Positions 8,172-17,292 are shown, counted from the first letter of the stretch. The stretch is DNA of 32,052 nt from Marinobacter sp. (GCA_030457765.1 JAKDUK010000029.1:1-32052), one strand, 5' to 3'. Notes: a model not told the origin generated them from the sequence alone. Numbers and translations: made by a program.

Positions 8172-9063
8172 CACGGTCACCTTCGGCGGGATGGTCTTCG
8201 TTGGGGTTACCTTCAATACCGTCGTTTTCGTGCGGGGTGTTATCTGGCGTGCTCAATACGTCTCGATGAAAGTCCGTTAAATCATCCATCAGTGGGCCCA
8301 ATTCATCTGGCTCACCGCTTTCGCTGTCAGCGGTTTGTTGTTCCAGCATTGTCTGTACAGCACGCTGAAAGCGCTTTTCAACGGTAAAATCGACGAGACT
8401 GTTGCGGGTCTGCACCCGGCAACCGCCAGGTAACACTTCTTCATCTTCCATAACGGAAGCTGTCGCCTCAAAACGTTCTGCTACTTCACGAACCACGCTG
8501 TAATCGTCCGGATGAACATGAACACGAATATTTTCTGCCGTTGACGGCAACACCTCAAGAGCCCGGCGTACCACCTGCCGGATTTGCGACGAATCGATCG
8601 TTAACTCACGGTATACCACTGCCCGGGCGAGCACCATGGTGAGATTGACCAGCGAGGTTTCAAGCTCATCCTGGTGCTGGCTGATGGGCAGTACCAGCTC
8701 GCCGAGCATCTGTTCCAGGCGCTCCTGGTTCGCGGCTACTTTCGCCTGGGTTTCTTCGTAGCCCTCAGTGTGTCCGAGCTCTTTTCCCTCAGTCAGCCCG
8801 GCCTCCAACCCTTCCGCACGGCCTTGCTCGTAGCCTTCAGCATGACCCTCTTTCAAACCCTGTTCCCGACCTTCCGCCCGGCCATCTTCCTGTGCAGCCT
8901 GGCGAATCTCGGCAATATCCCCGGCTGTCAGAGGTTTGACACTCAACTCTTCCTCACGAACAACCTCATTACCACGGGCGTCCAGCAGCGGCAGCTCCCA
9001 GCGCTCGTAGGCGGTTAACTGTTCTTTGGGAATACGGTTGAGGTCTTTGGAGGAGTCTTTCAT
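8152..9063 (-). CDS. fliH: Flagellar assembly protein FliH (export ATPase regulator)
   Basis: FliH dimerises, inhibits FliI and docks it to FliN. It has 303 residues from the ATG at 9063, which overlaps the fliG stop as TGATG. The N-terminal part contains [16 protein letters not shown], typical of Pseudomonas-type FliH. Then comes an unbroken run of glycines every fourth residue from about G61 to G101 (tetrads such as [16 protein letters not shown]), the known GxxxG helix-dimer repeat of FliH. The C-terminal globular domain (about 125-245) is followed by a long acidic, poorly conserved tail (about 250-303). Confidence 0.94.
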   Translation of the reverse strand: MKDSSKDLNRIPKEQLTAYERWELPLLDARGNEVVREEELSVKPLTAGDIAEIRQAAQEDGRAEGREQGLKEGHAEGYEQGRAEGLEAGLTEGKELGHTEGYEETQAKVAANQERLEQMLGELVLPISQHQDELETSLVNLTMVLARAVVYRELTIDSSQIRQVVRRALEVLPSTAENIRVHVHPDDYSVVREVAERFEATASVMEDEEVLPGGCRVQTRNSLVDFTVEKRFQRAVQTMLEQQTADSESGEPDELGPLMDDLTDFHRDVLSTPDNTPHENDGIEGNPNEDHPAEGDRDDDLPG

Positions 9064-10106
9064 CACATCATTTCTTCACCAGCACCACCAAGCGTAATTT
9101 CTCCCGCTTCGGCCATGCGACGGGCAATGGTAATAATGTCTTTCTGGGCAGATTCTACTTCGCTGACCCGAACTGGCCCCTTGGCTTCCAAGTCGTCTTG
9201 CAGCAATTCAGCAGCGCGCTTGGACATATTCTTGAAGATTTTATCCTGAACCCCATCATCGGCACCTTTCAGTGCAACAACCAACACTTCTGATGACACT
9301 TCTCGCAGCAGCGCCTGAATACCCCTGTCATCAATATCTTTCAGGTTATCAAACACAAACATCAGGTCTTCGATGGTGGTGGCCAGATCCGGATCCATAT
9401 CCTTGATGGAATCCAGCAAGGTGCCTTCAATACTGCGGTCCATAAAGTTCATGATGTCCGCAGCGCGCTTTACACCGCCTATACGGCTGGTCTGGGCTGC
9501 CGAACCGCCAGAGAACTGTTTTTCCAGTATGTCGTTCAGCTCCTGCAAAGCCTGGGGCTGGATGCTTTCCAAAGAGGCAACTCGCATCATCACGTCGAGA
9601 CGCACTTTGTTATCAAGTGTGGCCAGTATTTCTGCAGCTTGGTCAGGGTCCAGATAGGAAATAACAATAGCCTGAATCTGCGGGTGCTCGTAACGGATAA
9701 TATCGCCAACAGCCCTTGGTTCCATCCATTTCAAGGTATCCAGGCCGGTAGTGTTGCCACCGATGAGAATGCGGTCAATCAGACTGGCCGCCTTATCGTC
9801 GCCCAAAGCCTGGGTGAGCATGGCACGGATATAGTCATCATTACCCACGCCAAGCCCGGTTTGGCCACCCACCGCATCAACAAACTGGCTTAAAACATAA
9901 GAAACATCGTCTTTACTGACGTCCTGCATCTGGGCCATGGCAACACCGACTCGCTGAACCTCTTTGGGGCCCATATGCTTGAGTACTTCGGCGGCGTCTG
10001 CTTCGCCCAGAGACATCAGCAATATAGCCGCCTGCTCTACTCGCGGAATTTTTCGCTGCGGCTTCTGGGGCGCATCAACACCCGACGGCATAGACTGATC
10101 AGTCAT
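9063..10106 (-). CDS. fliG: Flagellar motor switch protein FliG
   Basis: FliG is the C-ring protein that interacts with the stators to generate torque. It has 347 residues. The N-terminal domain starts after KIPRVEQAAILLMSLGEADAA. The middle domain contains the conserved EHPQIQAIVISYLDP motif that binds FliM. The C-terminal domain, with LMFVFDNLKDIDDRGIQ and following, carries the charged torque helix. The ATG at 10106 lies inside the end of fliF (8-base overlap) with a GGGTGA-like site upstream. Confidence 0.97.
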   Translation of the reverse strand: MTDQSMPSGVDAPQKPQRKIPRVEQAAILLMSLGEADAAEVLKHMGPKEVQRVGVAMAQMQDVSKDDVSYVLSQFVDAVGGQTGLGVGNDDYIRAMLTQALGDDKAASLIDRILIGGNTTGLDTLKWMEPRAVGDIIRYEHPQIQAIVISYLDPDQAAEILATLDNKVRLDVMMRVASLESIQPQALQELNDILEKQFSGGSAAQTSRIGGVKRAADIMNFMDRSIEGTLLDSIKDMDPDLATTIEDLMFVFDNLKDIDDRGIQALLREVSSEVLVVALKGADDGVQDKIFKNMSKRAAELLQDDLEAKGPVRVSEVESAQKDIITIARRMAEAGEITLGGAGEEMM

Positions 10107-11802
10107 CAATATTCACCCACTGGCGCATCACCTGAGAAACCCTCGCCGGGTCTTCAGCAATCAGGCCTTTAAGCGCATTCAAATGCCTATCATAGCTGTC
10201 TGTTGCGCCCGGCAAAAGCAAATCGTCTTGCGAAGACATAGCCTGACGCAAGGCGTCGCCCCCTTCAATGCCATCCAAACCGCTGTCGCCATCTCTATCG
10301 GATTCATCACCGCGCTCCCGGCGCCCACTGCCAGACAAGCTTTTCAGGGTTGGGCGCAGCAAACCAAGCACCAGCACCAGAATGACCAGGCCAGCCAGTA
10401 CTTGTTTCATCAAATCCCAAAACCAGGGCTGCTCCCAGAATCCGGGCGCCTCAAATTTATAGGTCTGTTCCGGAGCAAATGCAGTATTCATCACGGTAAC
10501 ACTGTCGCCACGGGAGGCAGAGTAGCCTACCGCATCCCGCACCAGCATGCTCAAACGTTGCAGTTCCTGCTCGGCCCAGGGTTCGTAAGTCACCGCGCCG
10601 GTGTCCGGGTTAACCACTTTCATATCATCAACAGCCAGGGCAACGGTTACGCGCTTTATGCGTCCCAATTCCTGCCGGGTATAACTAACCGTGCGGTCCA
10701 TCTCATAGTTGCGAGTAGATTCCTTGCGCTCATTAACCGGTGGTGGGGTTGCAACCACCTCGTCGCCTTCCTGTGTATTTGCCTGTTCTGGCACTGTGGC
10801 ATTGGCAGGGGGTTGATTGGACAAGGCTCCGGGAACACCGCCATTGGAGCCAGCAACACGTTTCTCGGTAAGGTTTCGCTCACTGCGAACTGCCTGCTGT
10901 TCAGGGTTAAATAACTCTTCAGCTTGCTCCACCGACGAAAAATCCAGATCTGCAGACACCTCTGCCCGGTACCGTCCCTCACCAACAATGGGCGCTATCA
11001 GAGACGCAACACGGCGGGTAAGGCGCTCTTCCAGTTTGGAAGTATATTCATACTGGTCCTGCATGCGTTCGCCGTCGCCCCGGCTTTCTTTACCTGTTAG
11101 CAGGTTGCCGTTTTGATCAACAACCGTAACATGGTCCTTGTTCATCATTGGAATACTGCCAGCGACCAGATTTACAATCGCTGCAATCTGTTCCTGTTCA
11201 GGGCGGCGCCCCGCGAAGGCTTCAAGAAACACGGAGGCCGTTGGGTCACGGGCATCCCGCACAAATACCGAGCGTTCCGGAATCGCCAAATGAACTCTGG
11301 CACTGCGAACGCCTCGCATACTACTAATCGTTCGTGCCAGCTCGCCCTCAAGGCCGCGGCGGTAACTAACTGTTTCCATAAACTGCGATGTGCCCAAGCC
11401 ACGATCTTTATCGAGCAGCTCGTAACCCATGGTCTTTTGATCTGTTACACCTTCGGCAGCCAGTTTCAAACGTGCATCATAAACTTGCTCAGACGGCACC
11501 AGCAGAGCACCTGTGCGGGTATCCATCTTGTAATCAATACCGTTGCTTTCAAGAATGGTGGTGACATCCTGAGGGTTGTAGGCCGACAGGTCCCCCACCA
11601 CTGGCTGGTAGTTTGGCTCCTGAGCCCAGAGCACAACGGCAACACCCAGCGCAACGCTGGCTGCAAGGCCGACCATCAAACCAACCTGACGCAGAAGATT
11701 CAGGCGGTTAAATCCCAGAAACAGGTCACTATTGCTCTCGGAGCTATCGCCACCCTGAGCGGCTGGCATGTTTGCGGTGGCTTCTGCAGGAACGCTGGCC
11801 AT
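10099..11802 (-). CDS. fliF: Flagellar MS-ring protein FliF
   Basis: FliF forms the MS ring that houses the export gate and carries FliG. It has 567 residues, the usual length. There are two transmembrane helices (about residues 36-58 and 465-486). Between them are YscJ/FliF ring-building motifs (NYQPVVGDLSAYNPQDVTTI, GLGTSQFMETVSYRRGLEGE, RSARVHLAIPERSVF) and a Pro/Gln-rich linker. The C-terminal cytoplasmic segment ends with the FliG-binding region (EDPARVSQVMRQWVNID). It follows fliE by 15 bases. Confidence 0.97.
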   Translation of the reverse strand: MASVPAEATANMPAAQGGDSSESNSDLFLGFNRLNLLRQVGLMVGLAASVALGVAVVLWAQEPNYQPVVGDLSAYNPQDVTTILESNGIDYKMDTRTGALLVPSEQVYDARLKLAAEGVTDQKTMGYELLDKDRGLGTSQFMETVSYRRGLEGELARTISSMRGVRSARVHLAIPERSVFVRDARDPTASVFLEAFAGRRPEQEQIAAIVNLVAGSIPMMNKDHVTVVDQNGNLLTGKESRGDGERMQDQYEYTSKLEERLTRRVASLIAPIVGEGRYRAEVSADLDFSSVEQAEELFNPEQQAVRSERNLTEKRVAGSNGGVPGALSNQPPANATVPEQANTQEGDEVVATPPPVNERKESTRNYEMDRTVSYTRQELGRIKRVTVALAVDDMKVVNPDTGAVTYEPWAEQELQRLSMLVRDAVGYSASRGDSVTVMNTAFAPEQTYKFEAPGFWEQPWFWDLMKQVLAGLVILVLVLGLLRPTLKSLSGSGRRERGDESDRDGDSGLDGIEGGDALRQAMSSQDDLLLPGATDSYDRHLNALKGLIAEDPARVSQVMRQWVNIDD

Positions 11803-11817
11803 GTCTGTGCTCCGTTA

Positions 11818-12186
11818 TCAGATTGGCATATTCATGATGTCTTCGTATGCTCTGACCACGCGATTGCGCACTTGGGTCAGAGCTTCAAAAGACACAGTAG
11901 ATTTCTGGGCCGCAAGCATCACACGGGTAATATCCACATTCGGGTCACCCATATCGTAAGCCGTGCGCAGGTCATTGGCATTTTGCTGAATGTCGTTCAC
12001 GTTATTTACGGCATTGCTCAGCATATCACCGAAGTTGGATGTCTCTTGGGTTTGGTCAACTTGCCGCGGCCCGTCAATACGGCCACGCACTGACTGATCT
12101 TGTTCAATACGCTGGTTCTGATTCATTTGCGAACGCAGTGAACGAATATCCGAAAGAACGCTGTTGATGTCGGCACGCTGAACCAT
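11818..12186 (-). CDS. fliE: Flagellar hook-basal body protein FliE
   Basis: FliE links the MS ring to the rod and is the first exported rod-side protein. It has 122 residues. The conserved C-terminal helix contains KSTVSFEALTQVRNRVVRAYEDIMNMPI, split here as STVSFEALTQVRNRV followed by AYEDIMNMPI. The ATG at 12186 has a perfect AGGAGA ribosome-binding site at 12192-12197. It heads the fliEFGHIJ operon behind a sigma-54 promoter at 12252-12267 and is separated from fleR by a strong terminator. Confidence 0.95.
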   Translation of the reverse strand: MVQRADINSVLSDIRSLRSQMNQNQRIEQDQSVRGRIDGPRQVDQTQETSNFGDMLSNAVNNVNDIQQNANDLRTAYDMGDPNVDITRVMLAAQKSTVSFEALTQVRNRVVRAYEDIMNMPI

Positions 12187-12200
12187 AACTTTCTCCTGAC

Positions 12201-12220
12201 ACCGCCCCGGCGTGGGCGGT
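12201..12220 (-). promoter_or_regulatory. Leader hairpin just upstream of the fliE ribosome-binding site
   Basis: A perfect 7-bp GC-rich inverted repeat (ACCGCCC, six-base loop, GGGCGGT) lies inside the predicted fliE 5' leader. It ends three bases before the Shine-Dalgarno sequence. It has no T-run, so it is not a terminator. It may affect mRNA stability or ribosome loading; that role is inference. Confidence 0.45.
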
Positions 12221-12251
12221 CTTGCTGGCCTAACTGTATAGACTGAGACCA

Positions 12252-12267
12252 AGCAATGGTCAGGCCA
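12252..12267 (-). promoter_or_regulatory. Sigma-54 promoter of fliEFGHIJ
   Basis: The minus strand reads TGGCCTGACCATTGCT, with the -24 GG and -12 GC ten bases apart and a consensus TTGCT -12 box. It lies about 65 bases upstream of the fliE ATG. In Pseudomonas, fliE is a known FleQ/RpoN or FleR target, which supports the call. Confidence 0.82.
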
Positions 12268-12361
12268 CAATTATTTAATCATTAATTACCAACAAGTTAG
12301 GCTTTAATTTCGCCTATTAAAAATCGTTGACGACAGAGTTTTGACGGAGCCGCATAAAGGC

Positions 12362-12388
12362 AAAAAAAAAGGCACCCAAAAGGGTGCC
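12362..12388 (-). terminator. Rho-independent terminator after fleR
   Basis: On the minus strand a perfect GGCACCC-TTTT-GGGTGCC hairpin is followed by nine T residues. It lies 24 bases after the fleR stop codon and separates fleSR from the fliE operon. Confidence 0.92.
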
Positions 12389-12411
12389 AAACGAAGGGGT
12401 ACTACAAAGCG

Positions 12412-13896
12412 TTATGCCATTGCCAACTCAGCGTCTAAATCAATGCCGGTATCGCGCATCTGGGCAAGTTTGTATCTCAGAGTTCTCGGGCTTATGCCCA
12501 ACTGCTCCGCTGCCCTGTTACGGCGCCCGCGTTCATTTTTGAGCGTCTGAATAATGATACGAAACTCTTGCTGGCGCAGATCATCACCAAGAGACCCGGC
12601 TTCCACCGATGTAGGGGCTGGGTGGTTTGTTTCCGAAACTTCGGAGCTTGTGCCTGGCGCTGCTGACTCCTCATCGTGCCGGGGATACACCGCATCAGCT
12701 TGCTCATTCGCGAAAGGTGATGTAGCCGGCGCCACACCAGCCCCATTGCCATCAAAACGGCCGGTGGCACCCAGATCAAGACAAAGATCCCCGGCATGAA
12801 TGACATTACCCTGGTGCAGAACCAGTGACCGCTGAATCGCGTTGTCGAGCTCCCGCACATTGCCAGGCCAACGGTGCTGTACGAGCGCATTGCGGGCATC
12901 TGCAGCAAAGCTGATACCAGCAAGCTTCATCTTGCGGCAGTGCTTTTTCAGTAGCGACGTTGCCATCGGCAGGATATCCAGAGGCCGCTCGCGCAGTGGC
13001 TGCCAGTGCATGGGAAACACACTCAGCCGGTAGTAGAGATCTTCCCGGAACTGTCCTTCGCGCACAAAGTCCGCCAGATCCCGGTTCGTGGTGGCAATCA
13101 CACGAACATCCAGCGAGATAGTTTTACGACCGCCAACGCGTTCCACTTCCCGCTCCTGTAAAACCCGAAGCAGTTTGGATTGAAGTGCTGGTGCCATTTC
13201 TGACACTTCGTCTAGCAAAATGGTTCCGCCATTGGCCTGTTCAAACTTACCAGGTGCGGATGCAACCGCCCCAGTAAAGGCGCCCTTCTCATGACCGAAC
13301 AAAATGGCTTCAAGCATGTTTTCCGGGATAGCCGCACAGTTTATAGCCACAAATGGCTGATCGGCCCGGGGCGACTGCTGGTGAATGTACCTGGCCAAAA
13401 CCTCTTTACCCGTGCCACTTTCACCAGAAATCATCACTGTCGAATCACTGCCAGCCACTTTGGCTGCCAGTTGAAAAATACGTTTACTCACCGGGTCTTC
13501 GGCCACAGGTTCATCGCCGGATTTTTGGCGACCACCGCCCACAACCTTGGTAACAGCATCAACCAGTACCTTGGGCTCAAACGGCTTAACCAGATAATCC
13601 ACCGCGCCGGATTGCATGGCAGACACAGCATGGTTGATCTGGCCATAAGCGGTGATCAGCATCATAGGCAAACCCGGGTATAACCGCTGCACCTCACCCA
13701 GCAATTCATGACCGGAAAGCCCAGGCATGTTCACATCGCTAACCACCATATCGACCGGCGCTTCTGCCAACCGCTTCAGCGCCTCATGGGCATTTGATGC
13801 CTCACGTACACGGAACTTAGCCAATTCCAAGGTGGTTACCAGCGCCTCGCGCAGGTCGTGGTCGTCTTCAACAATCAGAATTTGGGCCTTGGCCAT
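12412..13896 (-). CDS. fleR: Sigma-54-dependent flagellar response regulator FleR
   Basis: FleR activates the RpoN-dependent class III flagellar genes (basal body, hook) in the Pseudomonas hierarchy. It has 494 residues. The receiver domain (1-120) has D11/D12, phospho-acceptor D54, T82 and K104. The sigma-54 AAA+ domain (about 135-370) has Walker A GESGTGKE, the sigma-54 contact motif GAFTGA and Walker B GGTILLDEVSEM. A variable linker follows, then a C-terminal Fis-type helix-turn-helix (RRNRAAEQLGISPRTLRYKL). The ribosome-binding site GGAGG is six bases before the ATG. The gene follows the fleS-like kinase by 12 bases, and its product is presumably phosphorylated by that kinase. Confidence 0.94.
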   Translation of the reverse strand: MAKAQILIVEDDHDLREALVTTLELAKFRVREASNAHEALKRLAEAPVDMVVSDVNMPGLSGHELLGEVQRLYPGLPMMLITAYGQINHAVSAMQSGAVDYLVKPFEPKVLVDAVTKVVGGGRQKSGDEPVAEDPVSKRIFQLAAKVAGSDSTVMISGESGTGKEVLARYIHQQSPRADQPFVAINCAAIPENMLEAILFGHEKGAFTGAVASAPGKFEQANGGTILLDEVSEMAPALQSKLLRVLQEREVERVGGRKTISLDVRVIATTNRDLADFVREGQFREDLYYRLSVFPMHWQPLRERPLDILPMATSLLKKHCRKMKLAGISFAADARNALVQHRWPGNVRELDNAIQRSLVLHQGNVIHAGDLCLDLGATGRFDGNGAGVAPATSPFANEQADAVYPRHDEESAAPGTSSEVSETNHPAPTSVEAGSLGDDLRQQEFRIIIQTLKNERGRRNRAAEQLGISPRTLRYKLAQMRDTGIDLDAELAMA

Positions 13897-13908
13897 GGTT
13901 GCCTCCGA

Positions 13909-15147
13909 TCAGCCTTTGTTACGCAATAGCGGCAGACGCACAGTGGCAACAGCGCCACCCTGCTCCGGCGATTCAATTGAAAAATGCCCTTGATGAGCTT
14001 TCACAACAGCCTGCACAACCGCCAGGCCAAGCCCGGTGCCGTGGGATTTGGTAGTGTAGAAAGCCTCGGTCAGTCGGCTTGCTTGCGCCTTACCAAACCC
14101 GGGACCGTTATCCATAACCCGGATCAGCATCTCACCCGCTTGCGAGGTAACCTGGATAACAATCGAGGTAGCGCCGGCTTCAAAACTGTTGTTCACTAAA
14201 TTGGTGCAGGCGCCAACCAGCGCGTCCCGATTACACATTAACAAGCAGTCCGCTGGCACATGATTTTTCAACACAACATCCGAGCCGGCAGCAGGCTTAA
14301 GCCCCTCCAGAGCAGATTCCAGAGCCGACACCAGCGTTGCGCCAGAAAGCTCTTCTGCCAAACGGGTCTCGCCCCGTGCAAAAATCAACATATCGCGCAC
14401 CTGCTGCTCCAGATGCGTAAGCCGAGACATCAACCGAGAGGCGCAGCGCTGCCGCATCTCCTCATCCAGGTCGTCCTGGGTTAAATGCCCACCATAAAGA
14501 ATCGCTGCAGACAAAGGCGTACGAATCTGATGCGCAAGCGAAGCCACCATCTTGCCCATAGCAGATAACCGCTGGGCGTGGGCCAGCTGTGTTTGCAGGT
14601 GACGGGTTTCGGTTAAATCGGTGAGTAGAATCAACTGCCCCGGTTGGTTGTCCATGGTGCGGATCTCGATACTCACTCGGCGCCCATCCTTCAAAGACAC
14701 TTCATGGCCATCATCCTGGCGCGGCGAGAAACAGCGACGAATCACATCTACCCAGCGCTCGCCGTCCAGGGGTTCGCCCAACAACGCAATAGCCGCAGGG
14801 TTGGTTTGCGACACCACGCCGTGGCTATCGACAACCACCACACCGGCCGGCAGAGCTTTCAACAAAGTAGATAGCCTGTCGGCAACCCGCTCCTTTTCTT
14901 CCAACTCTTGCTGGCGCTGCAGAGACTCGTGGCTCAACTCTCCGGACAACTGGTTAACCCGCGACTCCAGAGTGCGGTACGAATCGGTAATCTGTCGCGA
15001 CATTTTGTTAAACATGTCCAGCGCAGAATCCACCGCCTGATCATCCTGCTGTGGAAACAACGCCCTAACCTTATCGTTGGCATCCGCCGCCGCATTGGCT
15101 TGGGCTTCACGCTCCGCCGACTGAATAACAAACTGTGCCTGATTCAT
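13909..15147 (-). CDS. fleS: Flagellar sensor histidine kinase FleS
   Basis: FleS is a cytosolic histidine kinase, cognate to FleR. From the ATG at 15147 it has 412 residues. A coiled-coil N-terminus is followed by a PAS domain (about 115-215, with LPAGVVVVDSHGVVSQTNPA). The HisKA H-box is ASLAHQIRTPLSAA, and the HATPase_c domain (about 290-410) has NNSFEAGA, DNGPGF and GTGLGLAVVQ. No transmembrane helices are visible, as in Pseudomonas FleS. An upstream in-frame start would add 12 residues from a non-conserved leader. A sigma-54 promoter match lies about 70 bases upstream. Confidence 0.93.
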   Translation of the reverse strand: MNQAQFVIQSAEREAQANAAADANDKVRALFPQQDDQAVDSALDMFNKMSRQITDSYRTLESRVNQLSGELSHESLQRQQELEEKERVADRLSTLLKALPAGVVVVDSHGVVSQTNPAAIALLGEPLDGERWVDVIRRCFSPRQDDGHEVSLKDGRRVSIEIRTMDNQPGQLILLTDLTETRHLQTQLAHAQRLSAMGKMVASLAHQIRTPLSAAILYGGHLTQDDLDEEMRQRCASRLMSRLTHLEQQVRDMLIFARGETRLAEELSGATLVSALESALEGLKPAAGSDVVLKNHVPADCLLMCNRDALVGACTNLVNNSFEAGATSIVIQVTSQAGEMLIRVMDNGPGFGKAQASRLTEAFYTTKSHGTGLGLAVVQAVVKAHQGHFSIESPEQGGAVATVRLPLLRNKG

Positions 15148-15213
15148 AACCTGACTCCCGATTAGCCCGCTATACCGGACCACACCCTTAGGATGATTCG
15201 TTTACAGGTCACC

Positions 15214-15231
15214 AAGCCAGCTCCGTGCCAA
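15214..15231 (-). promoter_or_regulatory. Sigma-54 promoter of fleSR
   Basis: The minus strand reads TTGGCACGGAGCTGGCTT. It has a perfect TTGGCAC -24 element and a -12 GC ten bases after the GG; the -12 box is TGGCT rather than TTGCT. It lies in the 224-base gap between fleQ and fleS, which fits FleQ/RpoN activation of fleSR known in Pseudomonas. Confidence 0.72.
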
Positions 15232-15239
15232 CTCGGCAC
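15225..15239. repeat. Inverted repeat overlapping the fleS -24 element
   Basis: GTGCC-AACTC-GGCAC is a perfect 5-bp-arm inverted repeat. One arm is part of the -24 box of the fleSR promoter. This parallels the arrangement at the fliL promoter. It is not followed by a T-run. Confidence 0.4.
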
Positions 15240-15371
15240 TTTTTCATATAAATCAGCTATTAAGATAATACTCAAGAAGGGATGCGACGATTTTACGTCG
15301 CCCAGAATCAAGAAAACGCCAAAGGCTATAAACCTTTGACGCATTAGTGTCAGAAAATAAAGCCTGTTTAC

Positions 15372-16823
15372 TCAGGGCGCCTCAGACTCTTCTTCACGAA
15401 GCCCGTATTTTCGAACCTTCTCTACCAGTGTTGTCCGTCGAATCCGCAATTTCTCCGCGGCTCGTGCAACCACACCCCCAGCCTCATCCAAAGCCTGCTG
15501 GATTAGCTGCCGCTCGAGGTTCGACAAATAGTCCTTCAAATCAATCCCGTTAACCGGCAACAGCGCCGGCGCATCCAGCCCCACCAACCCGGGAATACCA
15601 GAAGGCATGCCTGAATCCTCAACGGGCCGGTTCTCGTCAAAATCGTCTACATACCGAAATTTCTTCGGCAGTTCCTGCACCCCAATTACCGAATAGGGGT
15701 GCATAATGGCCAGCCGCTCCACCAGGTTCGCCAATTCGCGAACATTACCCGGCCAGTCGTGCCGACATAAGCTCATGATCGCTGCCGAATTCATCCGCAA
15801 AGAGCCGCGTTTTTCCTTCTCCATACGGGAAATCAGCTCGTTGATCAGTAACGGAATATCCTCCACCCGATCCTGTAGCGACGGAACCTCAATGGGAAAC
15901 ACATTTAGCCGGTAATACAAATCTTCTCGAAAATCACCGGTTTCGATCATATCTTCAAGATGCTTATGAGTGGCTGCGATAACGCGAACATTCGCAGAAA
16001 CAGTACGATTACTGCCTACACGCTCGAACGTACGCTCCTGCAATACACGCAAGATCTTTACCTGCATATTAAGGGGCATATCGCCGATTTCATCCAAGAA
16101 CAAAGTGCCGCCCTCGGCCATCTCAAAGCGCCCAACCCTGGCGGTAATTGCACCGGTAAACGCGCCTTTCTCATGACCAAAAAGCTCACTCTCCAGCAAT
16201 TCTGCCGGTATGGCACCGCAGTTGACGGGCACAAACGGCTTTTCGCGACGCGAAGAATGATAATGAAGGTTACGGGCGACCACCTCTTTGCCAGTGCCAG
16301 AGGGGCCGGTAATCAGCACGCTCACATCTTTGTCTGCCACCTGCTCCATAAGCTGGCGCACGTGCTGAACCTTACGACTGGTACCTACCAAACTACGGAA
16401 CAACTGCAAGCTACGCTGCTGGCCACGCTCTTTTGAACGCAGAAACTGATCTGCGTAAATTTGAGCCCGATAAAGAGAATCAACGAACTTGGTATAGTTA
16501 AGCGGCCACTCCATACGGGCGATAATGCGGGCCGCATCTACTTCCGACAAACCTTTAAGTGCCGGGTCGCCTACCATTAAAAATGGCACACCCTCAACCG
16601 CCTTACACACAGTTTCAATGGTGCCGACAATGCCCGAATCGTTGCCGTTTACGATCGCCACAGCCACGTCCGCCAGGCTTTCCTTATCTCCTGATTCAAG
16701 AAGCGCCAAAGCCTCATCGCCGGTAACAACTTGCTCTTCGCCAATGAACTCCAGGATCGTGACCATATCCCGACGTCTGGATTCATCTTCACTGAGCACC
16801 AGGACCTTGTTATTTTTAGACAT
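15372..16823 (-). CDS. fleQ: Flagellar master transcriptional activator FleQ
   Basis: FleQ is the sigma-54 enhancer-binding protein at the top of the flagellar cascade. In Pseudomonas it also binds c-di-GMP and represses exopolysaccharide genes. It has 483 residues. The N-terminal receiver-like FleQ domain (about 5-120) lacks a phospho-Asp motif, with the expected strand ending in AIVNGND. The conserved [10 protein letters not shown] linker that participates in c-di-GMP binding is present. The AAA+ domain (about 145-380) has Walker [15 protein letters not shown], and [12 protein letters not shown]. The C-terminal Fis-type HTH is [20 protein letters not shown]. It closely resembles Pseudomonas FleQ throughout. 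A sigma-70-type promoter lies directly upstream. Confidence 0.97.
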   Translation of the reverse strand: MSKNNKVLVLSEDESRRRDMVTILEFIGEEQVVTGDEALALLESGDKESLADVAVAIVNGNDSGIVGTIETVCKAVEGVPFLMVGDPALKGLSEVDAARIIARMEWPLNYTKFVDSLYRAQIYADQFLRSKERGQQRSLQLFRSLVGTSRKVQHVRQLMEQVADKDVSVLITGPSGTGKEVVARNLHYHSSRREKPFVPVNCGAIPAELLESELFGHEKGAFTGAITARVGRFEMAEGGTLFLDEIGDMPLNMQVKILRVLQERTFERVGSNRTVSANVRVIAATHKHLEDMIETGDFREDLYYRLNVFPIEVPSLQDRVEDIPLLINELISRMEKEKRGSLRMNSAAIMSLCRHDWPGNVRELANLVERLAIMHPYSVIGVQELPKKFRYVDDFDENRPVEDSGMPSGIPGLVGLDAPALLPVNGIDLKDYLSNLERQLIQQALDEAGGVVARAAEKLRIRRTTLVEKVRKYGLREEESEAP

Positions 16824-16854
16824 TCACAAGAATCTCTTTAGGGATTTGTGCAGT

Positions 16855-16883
16855 ATTTAAGACTGTAAAAGCTTTAGAGTCAA
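16855..16883 (-). promoter_or_regulatory. Sigma-70-type promoter of fleQ
   Basis: The minus strand has -35 TTGACT (16878-16883), a 17-base spacer, and -10 TTAAAT (16855-16860). It lies between the FliT-like gene and fleQ, about 30 bases upstream of the fleQ ATG. A housekeeping promoter suits a class I master regulator, which in Pseudomonas is sigma-70 dependent. Confidence 0.7.
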
Positions 16884-16893
16884 TTTTATGACG

Positions 16894-17247
16894 CTATTTA
16901 GGGCGGGCTGTTGAAATGTTCTGATAAGCCTTTGCGGCATTACGGTTTCGGTTCACACCCTTAAGCGCCTGCTCCGCTTCTGCCTTGGCCCCGGCTGCAG
17001 CCTCAGCGGCCGCGTCCATAAACTGGCGCAACGTTTCAAGCCGCGTGCGTATGAGTTCAGAATCCACCTGCCCGGCTTCCAGGGCCGCCATCAATGGTTT
17101 TACAGAGGCCTCCACCTGGGTATTGAGGCTAACCAGCGAATCCCAATCCTGATCGGCCAAAGCACGATCAAGACTCGATATAAGTTGATCGAGACTATCT
17201 AAATGGTGTTGGAGTTCAGGCGGGGGGTTATTTTGAGGGGCGGCCAT
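16894..17247 (-). CDS. Helical protein resembling flagellar chaperone FliT (uncertain)
   Basis: The protein has 117 residues and is almost all alpha-helical. From the ATG at 17247 a strong AGGAGA site precedes the start. The pattern is a Pro-rich leader, then an amphipathic helix LDSLDQLISSLDRALADQDW, then DSLVSLNTQVEASVKPLMAAL, and a C-terminal part ending GVNRNRNAAKAYQNIS. The 'DW..L..L......L' start and the 'NAAKAY' end are reminiscent of FliT-type export chaperones (FliD co-chaperones). In Pseudomonas the fliT-type gene sits just upstream of fleQ, as here. But fliD and fliS, its usual neighbours, are not present; a DUF1329 gene takes their place. Function is inferred from position and weak likeness only. 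Confidence 0.55.
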   Translation of the reverse strand: MAAPQNNPPPELQHHLDSLDQLISSLDRALADQDWDSLVSLNTQVEASVKPLMAALEAGQVDSELIRTRLETLRQFMDAAAEAAAGAKAEAEQALKGVNRNRNAAKAYQNISTARPK

Positions 17248-17292
17248 AACGTTTTCTCCTTGCACAAAGGGGTAAAGAACGTACAACCCTAA

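Noticed and set aside
11113..12093. Long plus-strand open frame (326 codons) opposite fliF and fliE
   Set aside because: It lies wholly antisense to well-supported fliF/fliE, has no family-like features or ribosome-binding site, and long antisense frames are common in this base composition.
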